This document shows, piece after piece, positions 40,121 through 48,300 of a stretch of DNA of 64,000 bases. The notes beneath the pieces were generated by a model. That model saw only the letters and a program-made list of their open reading frames with translations, ran no database searches and had not been told where the DNA came from. This DNA is from Streptomyces sp. NBRC 110611. GTDB lineage: Bacteria > Actinomycetota > Actinomycetes > Streptomycetales > Streptomycetaceae. The stretch is taken from contig NZ_BBUY01000009.1 in assembly GCF_001590865.1 (NCBI RefSeq), forward strand, positions 128,620 to 192,619. The letters are read 5' to 3'. Each line of letters opens with the position of its first letter. Positions within the stretch are counted from its first letter, which is position 1. The translations under genes and the position numbers were made by a program.

Positions 40121-41286
40121 CGGCCCGGGAAGCGCCGTTGATCGGCATCATCGGCGGGTATGGCGCGGTGGGCGCCGCCGCCGCGCGCCGCCTCGCGGCC
40201 GAGGGCCGGTTCCGGCTGCGCATCGGCGGGCGGAACGCCGACGCCGCGCGGGCCTGCGCCGCCGGACTCGGGGCGGCGGCACAGGCCATGGCCGTCGACG
40301 CGGCGGCGGACGACAGCCTGGCGGCCTTCAGCCGGGGCTGTCGCACCGTGCTCAACTGCGCGGGCCCCGCCTACCTCCTGCTCGACCGGGCCCGGCGGGC
40401 GGCGCTCGCCGTGGGCGCCGACTATGTGGACGTCATGGACGACGGCAGCGTCCCCGGACCGGTGGCGGGGCGCACGGTCGTCCTGTCCGCGGGCCTCGCG
40501 CCGGGCCTCTCCGGGCTGCTGCCCGGACTGCTGGCGCGGGGAGCCGGCGGCGGCCGGTTCACCGGCTGCTATGCGGGACTGGGCGTCTTCACCCACACCG
40601 GAGCCGTCGACTACCTGCTGAGCATGGAGCGGGACTACGGCACCCCGCTCGCCGAGTGGCGCGGCCGCGTGGTGCCGGGGGCGCTCAGGGCCGAGGAGGA
40701 CTTCCGGCTGCCCGGAGTGGCGCGGCCGCTCGTCGCGTACCCCTACCTGACGGCGGAGACGGCGGACCGGGCCCGGGCCCTGAGGCTCGACCGGGCCCGG
40801 TGGTACAACGCCTTCGACGGTCCGGCCCTGCTCGGTGTCCTGAACCGGGCCCGGGCCGGCCGGCCCGGGGAGCGGGACGTGGCGGCCACGGCGGCGGAAC
40901 TGGTCGCGGCGAGCGCCCTGGACGCGGCGGGCCGTACGCCGTACCACCTGGTGTGGGGTTCTCTGGAGACCCGGGGGCCGGACGGCACACCGGTGCGGCG
41001 CACCGCCGCGGTCCGCGCCGCGGACGGGTCCGAACTGACCGGCCTGGTGGGCGCGTTCGCCGCCGCGGCCGTCTGCGACGGGCGGCTTCCGCACGGGGTG
41101 CATCCGGCATCGGCGGTGCTCGACCCGGCGGCGGTCGTCCGGTGGCTGCGCGAGAGCGCGGCCGGGGTGACGGTCACCGAGACGGAGACGGCCACCGAGA
41201 CGGAGACGGCCACCGGTACCGATACCGGTGCCGGGGCCTCGCTCGCGGCGGAGTCGGCGGAGCCCGTGGAAGGGGGAGTGCTGTGA
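40117..41286 (+). CDS. Thiazoline-reductase-like saccharopine dehydrogenase fold protein
   Basis: A 389-aa NAD(P)-dependent oxidoreductase of the saccharopine-dehydrogenase NADP-binding group. The dinucleotide site is IGIIGGYGAVGAAAARRL; NCAGPAYLLL and ADYVDVMDD also fit. Its ATG overlaps the NRPS stop by four bases, so its job should be reduction of one thiazoline ring to thiazolidine, as PchG does in pyochelin. PchG and Irp3 are of a different (Gfo/Idh-like) type; from memory, the PchK reductase of enantio-pyochelin is closer to this one. The C-terminal tail is a low-complexity Thr/Glu repeat encoded by a perfect 18-bp tandem duplication (41179-41214). Confidence 0.78.
   Translation: MTAREAPLIGIIGGYGAVGAAAARRLAAEGRFRLRIGGRNADAARACAAGLGAAAQAMAVDAAADDSLAAFSRGCRTVLNCAGPAYLLLDRARRAALAVGADYVDVMDDGSVPGPVAGRTVVLSAGLAPGLSGLLPGLLARGAGGGRFTGCYAGLGVFTHTGAVDYLLSMERDYGTPLAEWRGRVVPGALRAEEDFRLPGVARPLVAYPYLTAETADRARALRLDRARWYNAFDGPALLGVLNRARAGRPGERDVAATAAELVAASALDAAGRTPYHLVWGSLETRGPDGTPVRRTAAVRAADGSELTGLVGAFAAAAVCDGRLPHGVHPASAVLDPAAVVRWLRESAAGVTVTETETATETETATGTDTGAGASLAAESAEPVEGGVL
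41179..41214 (+). repeat. 18-bp tandem duplication in the reductase 3' end
   Basis: Two perfect copies of GAGACGGAGACGGCCACC (41179-41196 and 41197-41214) encode repeated Glu-Thr-Glu-Thr-Ala-Thr. They lengthen a disordered C-terminal tail and are likely recent slippage products. Confidence 0.85.
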
Positions 41287-41635
41287 GCAGTGCGTGCGCG
41301 CAATAGTTCCCTCGCGGTCGTTGGACGAGGAATTTCGGGTGTCTGGAAAATGCCGGGTGACGCTCCGGTGCATCGCCCTTGAAGAATGTCGTTCACGAAC
41401 CCCGGGAGGGAATTCCAAAAGTAATGTGCGTACGCAAACACAACGCCTTACGATCCTTTAACTGTCCTGCTTGGAGAGTCAGTTTAGGAAAAGATTCTCC
41501 TTTGCTCGATAATTTGCGACCGCTCCTCGTTCTTGGTCGCTGAGGTCGCGGGAAAGTGGTTGCGAGTCGCGTTGTCATACATGTAGATTCTGTGGCTGGA
41601 GTCCCGGGTGAATCGGCCAGGAAAGTGGGAAATCT
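41287..41635 (+). promoter_or_regulatory. Lower-GC intergenic region with candidate promoter of the ABC transporter operon
   Basis: This 349-base gap is clearly less GC-rich than its surroundings and holds no gene. A partial dyad (AGGAAAAGATTCTCCT, 41486-41501) is followed by a -10-like GATAAT at 41508-41513; TTAGGA (41484-41489) would be an 18-base-spaced -35. A regulator bound to the dyad would cover the promoter. It loosely resembles an IdeR/DmdR iron box (TTAGG...CCT) but spacing is off by one, so I do not claim iron control. Confidence 0.4.
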
Positions 41636-43513
41636 ATGGCCACGACAGGTGAATCGGCCACTCGCTTAGAAGGCGGCGATCAGGTCAAACGACATGATCC
41701 GGACGGCGGCGGCACGCAGCGCCCGCCGGATGCCGCCGGGGGCGGGAAAGGGATGCTGCTGGAGCTGCTCCGTCCCTACCGTGGCCGTCTCGCCGCAGTC
41801 TTCGTACTGCAGTCGGTGGGTGCCCTGGCGGGCCTCGCACCGGTGCTCGCGGTCGTCGAACTGGGCCGGCAGCTCCTCGTGTCCGGCGCGGTCGACGCGA
41901 GCGCCGCATGGACCGCCGTCGTCATCGGCGCGGCCGGCCTCCTGCTCCGCGTCCTCGCGGCCACGGCGGCGAGCGGGATCGCCCATCTCGTCGACGGCGA
42001 GATGCATCTGGCGCTGCGCAGGTCGCTCGCCCGGCGCCTGGGCGAGGTGCCCCTGGGCTGGTACTCCCGGCGCAGCTCCGGCGAGATCAACCGCGTGGTG
42101 CAGAGCGATGTCGACTCCCTGCACTACCTGTTCGCGCACACCCCGGGCGAGTTCGCGTCGGCCGTGATCGTCCCGCTGGCCGCGCTCGGCTATCTGGGCT
42201 GGGTGGACTGGCGGCTGATGCTCGTCGCGCTGCTCCCCGTCGTGGCCGCGATAGTGATCTTCAGCCGGCTGATGACCGAGGAACGGCGGCGTGCGGAGGA
42301 GGCCATGGGCGAGGCCATGGGGCGGATCGGCGCCAGCGCGGTCGAGTTCGTCGAGGGCATCTCCGTCGTCAAGACGTTCGGCGGCGCGGGCCGTGCCCAC
42401 CGCCGCTACCGCAAGGCCGCCGACGACTTCGCCGACTTCTTCCTGGGCTACGTCCAGGGCAGCGCCACCCTGGCGTCCCTGGCCTCGGTCGTGCTCTCGC
42501 CGCCCTTCGTGCTGTTCGTCGTCCTCGCGGGAGGGACGGCCCTGGTCGCGAGCGGCTCCATGCCCGCGGGCGAGCTGCTGCCCTTCCTGCTGCTCTCGGT
42601 CGTGCTGACCGCGCCGGTGGCCGCGCTGGGACACGGCCTCGACAACATCCAGGCCGCGCAGCAGGCGGCGGGCCGTATCCACGAGATGCTCTCCGCGCCG
42701 CCCCTGCCCCAGCCCGCCGACCCGCAGGTCCCGGACGGCGAGCGGGTGGAGTTCCGCGGCGTCGGCTTCTCCTACGACGAGGCGGACGGCCCGGTCCTGA
42801 GCGATATCGACCTCGTTCTCGAACCCGGCACCACCACGGCCCTGGTGGGCCCGTCCGGCTCGGGCAAGAGCACGCTGGCGCAGCTGCTGCCCCGGTTCTT
42901 CGACCCCACCGAAGGGGCCGTGCTGCTCGGCGGGGCGGACGTCCGCGACATCCCGAACCACGAGCTGTACAAGAAGGTCTCGTTCATCCTCCAGGACGTC
43001 CGGGTGCTGCGGGCGACCGTCGCCGAGAACATCGCCCTCGCGGTACCGCAGGCCGACCGGGCGGACATCGTGGCGGCGGCCAGGACGGCGGGCATCCACG
43101 ACCGCGTCGAAGCGCTGCCGGACGGCTACGACACCGTGATCGGCGAGGGGGTGGGGTTCTCCGGCGGCGAGGCCCAACGCCTCGCGATCGCCCGGGCGCT
43201 GCTGATCGGCGCCCCCGTACTGGTACTGGACGAGGCGATGTCCTTCGCCGACGCCAAGACCGAGGCCGAGATCCGCCGGGCGCTCGACGCCCTGATGGCC
43301 GGCCGCACCCAACTGGTCATCGCCCACCGCCTGGAGACCGTCACCCGCGCCGACCGCATCGTCGTCCTGGAGCGCGGACGGATCGTGGAGAGCGGCAGCT
43401 ACGCCGAACTCCTCGCCCGCGACGGCCGGTTCGCCGCCATGTGGCGGGCACAGCACGAGAGCACCGTGTCCGGCCGTGGCACGGACCGGAGCACGCGAGG
43501 AGAGGGCCGCTGA
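41636..43513 (+). CDS. ABC half-transporter (TMD-NBD), YbtP/PchH-like; carries a TTA codon
   Basis: A 625-aa fused membrane/ATPase half-transporter. About six helices span residues 40-320; the NBD has Walker A GPSGSGKST, signature FSGGEAQRLAIARALL and Walker B VLVLDEAM. Paired ABC half-transporters of this type (YbtP/YbtQ, PchH/PchI) sit in yersiniabactin and pyochelin clusters and import ferric siderophore or export product. Codon 11 is TTA (41666-41668), so expression should depend on bldA. The next gene overlaps by one base, consistent with a heterodimer. Confidence 0.92.
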   Translation: MATTGESATRLEGGDQVKRHDPDGGGTQRPPDAAGGGKGMLLELLRPYRGRLAAVFVLQSVGALAGLAPVLAVVELGRQLLVSGAVDASAAWTAVVIGAAGLLLRVLAATAASGIAHLVDGEMHLALRRSLARRLGEVPLGWYSRRSSGEINRVVQSDVDSLHYLFAHTPGEFASAVIVPLAALGYLGWVDWRLMLVALLPVVAAIVIFSRLMTEERRRAEEAMGEAMGRIGASAVEFVEGISVVKTFGGAGRAHRRYRKAADDFADFFLGYVQGSATLASLASVVLSPPFVLFVVLAGGTALVASGSMPAGELLPFLLLSVVLTAPVAALGHGLDNIQAAQQAAGRIHEMLSAPPLPQPADPQVPDGERVEFRGVGFSYDEADGPVLSDIDLVLEPGTTTALVGPSGSGKSTLAQLLPRFFDPTEGAVLLGGADVRDIPNHELYKKVSFILQDVRVLRATVAENIALAVPQADRADIVAAARTAGIHDRVEALPDGYDTVIGEGVGFSGGEAQRLAIARALLIGAPVLVLDEAMSFADAKTEAEIRRALDALMAGRTQLVIAHRLETVTRADRIVVLERGRIVESGSYAELLARDGRFAAMWRAQHESTVSGRGTDRSTRGEGR

Positions 43514-45222
43514 TGATCCGCTTACTGCTGAAGGTCCTCGGCGAGCCGGACGCCCGGCCGGTGCGCCGCACGCTCACGCTCATGACGGTGTGCGCGGTGG
43601 CCGAGGGCCTCTCCTACGCGCTGCTCGTCCCCCTGCTCCGCGCCCTCCTCGGCGACGACCCGGCCGGCGCCTGGCCCTGGCTGGCGGCCTTCGCCGCGGC
43701 CGTCCTGGTGAGCGCCGTGCTGGGCTTCCGCAGCGACCTCGCCGGATTCCGCACGGGCGGGGAGCTGTCCCGCAGGCTGCATCACCACCTCGGTGACCAC
43801 ATCGCCCGGCTGCCGCTCGGCTGGTTCACCTCCGCCCGGATCGGCGAGGTGTCCGGGCTGACCAGCCGCAGCGTGATGGAGGTGATGTCCGTCCCCGCGC
43901 ACCGCCTGCGGCCGGTGATCAGTGCCTCGGTGACCCCGCTGACCATCGTGGCCGTGATGTTCGTCTTCGACTGGCGCCTCGCGCTGGCCGCCCTGATCGC
44001 CGTGCCCGTGATCGTCGCCGTCCAGAAGGCCACCGGCCGGGCGACGGCACGGCAGGACGCCGAGCGGCTGCGGCGCAGCGACGAGGCCGCGGGCCGCGTG
44101 GTGGAGTACGTACGGGCCCAGCCGGTACTGCGGGCCGGCGGACGCTCCGGGGAGCGGCTCGGCATGCTCGACGACGCGCTGCGCGAGCAGTGGCGCAGCG
44201 AACGCGGCGCGGCGCTCAAGAGCCTGCCGGGCACGCTCGGTCTGAGCATCACCGTGCAGGCGTTCTTCACCCTCGTCCTGGCCCTGGCGACGTATCTCGC
44301 CCTGGACGGCGGCATCGGGGCCCCGGAGGTCCTCGCACTGCTGGTGCTCACGGCGCGCTGTGTGGACCCGCTGCTCGCCCTGTCGGACCTGGGCGGAGTG
44401 ATGCGGGCCTCCCGGGGAGAGCTGGAGCGTATCCAGGCGGTGCTCCAGGAGGAGCCGCTGCCCGAGGCCGACGAGCCGCTGGCCCCGGCGGGCGGCGGCG
44501 TCGAGCTGGCGGACGTGACCTTCCGCCGTGGCGACCGTACGGTGCTCGACGGGCTCTCGCTCACGGTCGAGGAGGGGCAGCGGGTGGCCCTCGTCGGTTC
44601 CTCCGGCGCGGGCAAGAGCACCCTGCTCCAGCTGACGGCACGCTTCCACGACGTGGACTCCGGTGTGGTACGCGTCGGGGGAGCGGACGTGCGCCGGCTC
44701 GACGGCGACCGGCTGATGGCCCACATCTCCATGGTCTTCCAGGACGTCTATCTCTTCAGCGGGACCATCGAGGAGAACGTCCGCCTCGGACGTCCCGACG
44801 CCACGGACAGCGAGGTGCGCGCGGCGGCCGTCGCGGCACGCCTGGACGACGTCGTGGCCCGGCTGCCCCAAGGCTGGGCGACCCAGGTCGGCGAGGGCGG
44901 CAGCTCCCTGTCCGGCGGCGAGCGCCAGCGCGTCTCGATCGCCCGCGCCCTGCTCAAGGACGCCCCGGTCCTGCTGCTCGACGAGGCGACATCGGCGCTG
45001 GACCCGGAGAGCGAAGCCGCCGTCCAGGACGCCCTGGACCGGCTGATGCACGGCCGCACCGTGCTGATGGTCGCGCACCGGCTGAACACCGTGCGCGAGG
45101 CCGACCGGATCGCGTTCCTGCACGAAGGGCGGATCGCCGAGGAGGGCAGCCATCTGGATCTCCTCCGGCTCGGCGGGAAGTACGCCGAGTTCTGGGAGAT
45201 CGCCGCGTACGACCCGGCCTGA
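43513..45222 (+). CDS. ABC half-transporter (TMD-NBD), YbtQ/PchI-like; carries a TTA codon
   Basis: A 569-aa partner of the preceding half-transporter, overlapping it by one base (TGATG). Membrane helices at residues 15-290; NBD with Walker A GSSGAGKST, signature LSGGERQRVSIARALL and Walker B VLLLDEATSALD. Codon 4 is TTA (43522-43524), giving both transporter genes a bldA dependence at their very starts. 87 bases separate it from the PchE-like NRPS gene, with no clear terminator, so one transcript may run on. Confidence 0.92.
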   Translation: MIRLLLKVLGEPDARPVRRTLTLMTVCAVAEGLSYALLVPLLRALLGDDPAGAWPWLAAFAAAVLVSAVLGFRSDLAGFRTGGELSRRLHHHLGDHIARLPLGWFTSARIGEVSGLTSRSVMEVMSVPAHRLRPVISASVTPLTIVAVMFVFDWRLALAALIAVPVIVAVQKATGRATARQDAERLRRSDEAAGRVVEYVRAQPVLRAGGRSGERLGMLDDALREQWRSERGAALKSLPGTLGLSITVQAFFTLVLALATYLALDGGIGAPEVLALLVLTARCVDPLLALSDLGGVMRASRGELERIQAVLQEEPLPEADEPLAPAGGGVELADVTFRRGDRTVLDGLSLTVEEGQRVALVGSSGAGKSTLLQLTARFHDVDSGVVRVGGADVRRLDGDRLMAHISMVFQDVYLFSGTIEENVRLGRPDATDSEVRAAAVAARLDDVVARLPQGWATQVGEGGSSLSGGERQRVSIARALLKDAPVLLLDEATSALDPESEAAVQDALDRLMHGRTVLMVAHRLNTVREADRIAFLHEGRIAEEGSHLDLLRLGGKYAEFWEIAAYDPA

Positions 45223-45309
45223 GCGGCGTACCGCGGCGCCCGGCCGGGCAGCCGATCCGCGGCCACCCGGACCCACTTGCACAGCACCTTCTGCCGAACC
45301 GAGGTAGGG

Positions 45310-48300
45310 ATGTCACACACGCGCACGTCGAGACGATCGCCACGGCCCCTTGACCGCCACGCCCTGATGGGCAGCCTGGACGCTTTCCGGGCCCAGGTCT
45401 CCGCGGTGCTCGAGATGGAACTCGGTCCCGCGCACGACGAGGAGGACCTCTTCGCGCTCGGGCTCCAGTCACTGCAGCTGATGCAGCTCACCAACCACCT
45501 CAACCGCGCCGGCCTGGGGGCCGACTTCACGGTGATGGCCCGCGACGCGCGCCTGACGACCTGGTACGCGCAGCTGTCCGGCGCGGACGGGGAGCAGCCG
45601 GCGCCGGCCGGGTCCGGCTCCGGTCCCGTCCCGCCGGCCGCCCCGGCCGACAGCCGCGCTCCCTTCCCCCTGACGCCCGTCCAGCAGGCGTACTGGATCG
45701 GCCGCGCGGACGGCCGGACGCTGGGCGGTGTGGGCTGCCACGCCTACCTGGAGTTCGACGCCCCGCACGTCGACGCGGACCGGCTGGAGAGCGCCGTCCG
45801 CGCGCTGATGCGACGTCACCCGATGCTGCGTGCCCGCTTCGACGAGGACGGTATGCAGCGGGTGCTCGACACCTCGCCCTGGCCGGGGCTGATCGTCCAT
45901 GACCACAGCGGGCAGGACGCGGCCGTCGCCGGGCAGGAGCTCCGCCGGCGCCGGGACACGCTGTCCCACCGGCGGCTGGACGTGGCACGCGGCGAGGTCG
46001 TCGACGTCCAGCTGAGCCGCCTGCCGGACGGCACACACCGCATCCATGTCGAGATGGACCTGCTCGTCGCCGACGTCCACAGCTTCCGGGTGATCCTCGC
46101 CGACCTGGCCGCCCTCTACGGATCCCCCTCGGCACTGCCCGAGCTGGGCTACGACTTCCCGCGGTACCTCGCGGAGCGTGCGGGCACGCGCGCCGCCGAC
46201 CGGGCCCGCGCCGAGAAGTACTGGGCCGAGCGGCTGCCCGGCCTGCCGGGCGGCCCGCGGCTGCCGCTGAGGACCGAGCCCGACGACGTCGCCGTCACCC
46301 GGTTCGTCCGGCGCACCCACGAACTGACGCCGCACGAGTGGGCGGTCCTGCGGGGCAAGGCCACCGAGCACGGCATCACCCCGTCGGTGCTGCTGGCCAC
46401 CGCCTTCGCCGAGATCCTCGCGCGCTGGAGCGGGGAGCAGCACTTCCTGCTCAACCTGCCGCTCTTCGACCGGGACCACGCCACACACGCCGATATCGAG
46501 GGCATCGTCGCCGACTTCACCAGCCTGGTGCTGCTGGAGGTCGACCTGACCCGTGGCGGCTGCTTCGCCGAGCGGGCCAAGGCGGTGCAGCAGCGGCTGC
46601 ACGACGACGTCGGCCACGCCGCGTACACCGGCGTGGACGTGCTGCGCGACTTCATCCGCGCCGACGGCGAGTCGCCGCGCACCGCTCCGGTCGTCTTCGC
46701 CTGCAACCTGGACGCCCCGCTGGTTCCCGACGCCTTCGCCGAGCTGTTCGGCGATCTGTCCTGGATGGTGTCCCAGACCCCGCAGGTGTGGCTCGACTGC
46801 CAGGTCTTCCGCACGCGGGACGACGGTCTGCTGCTCGCCTGGGACGCGGTCGACGAGCTGTTCCCCGACGGGGTGCTCGACACCATGCTGGCCGCCTGCG
46901 GCGCGCTGCTGCGCGCGCTGATGACGGCGGACTGGCGGACCACACCGGACATCCCGCTGCCGGACGCCCAGCGGCGCCGCCGCGAACAGGTGAACGCGGT
47001 GTCCCGGACCACCGGCGGGCGGCTGCTGCACGAGGAGTTCTTCCTCCGGGCCGCGGAGCGGGACCAGGCCCCCGCACTGCTGTGGGGCACGGCCGGCGAG
47101 CGGAACGCGGGCACGGTCACCCATCAGGAACTCGCCGGGCGCGCCCTGCGCATCGCCGGTGCGCTCGCCGGCCGTGGCATCGGGCGCGGCAGCCCGGTGG
47201 CCGTCACCGCGCCGAAGGGGCCCGACCAGATAGCCGCGGTGCTCGGCGTGCTGGCCGCCGGGGGAACGTACATACCCATCGGTGTCGACCAGCCTGCCGA
47301 GCGCCGCGAACGGATCCTGTCCCTGAGCGGTGCGCGGCTGGTCCTGGACGGCGGCGACACCCTGTCGGCCGCCGGCCCCGGCATCGAGGTCCTGCCGCTG
47401 GCGCGGGCCCTGGCGGCCGAACCGCTGCCCGCCCCGGTGGCCGCGGAGGCGGACGACACCGCGTACACCATCTTCACCTCCGGGTCCACCGGCACCCCCA
47501 AGGGGGTGGAGATCAGCCACCGTGCGGCGGTCAACACCGTCGAGGACGTCAACGAGCGCTACGGGATCACCGGCCAGGACCGTGTGCTGGCCGTCTCCGC
47601 GCTGGACTTCGACCTGTCGGTGTGGGACGTCTTCGGCCTGCTGGGCCGGGGCGGCGCCCTCGTCCTGGTCGAGGAGGGGGACCGGCGCGACGCGCACCGG
47701 TGGCTGGAGCTGTGCGAGCGGCACCGGGTGACGGTGTGGAACTCCGTGCCCGCCCTGATGGACATGCTGCTCACGGCCGCCGACCGGGCGCCGCTGCCCG
47801 CCGGGCTGCGGCTGGCGCTGCTCTCGGGTGACTGGATCGGCCTCGACCTTCCCGCGGCGCTGCGCGAGGCGTCGGGCGGACGCTGCCGGCTCGTGGCGCT
47901 CGGCGGCGCCACCGAGGCCGCGATCTGGTCGAACTTCCACGAGGTGGACGAGGTGCCCGGGCACTGGCACTCCATCCCGTACGGCACCCCGCTGAGCAAT
48001 CAGCGGTTCCGGGTGGCCGACCCCAGGGGCCGGGACTGCCCCGACTGGGTGCCGGGCGAGCTCTGGATCGGCGGTGACGGAGTGGCGCTCGGCTACCGCG
48101 GGGACGCGGAGCTGACCGCCGAACGCTTCGTGTGGCACGAGGGCGAGCGCTGGTACCGCACCGGCGACCTGGGGCGGTACTGGCCCGACGGCACCCTGGA
48201 GTTCCTGGGCCGCGTGGACCACCAGGTGAAGATCAACGGCTTCCGCGTCGAGCTGGGCGAGATCGAGGCCGCGCTGCAGGGCCACCCGGGCCTGGCCCAT

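Noticed and set aside
41484..41503. IdeR/DmdR iron box upstream of the ABC transporters
   Set aside because: TTAGG and CCT arms are present but separated by one base too many and the centre does not match; kept only as a partial dyad.
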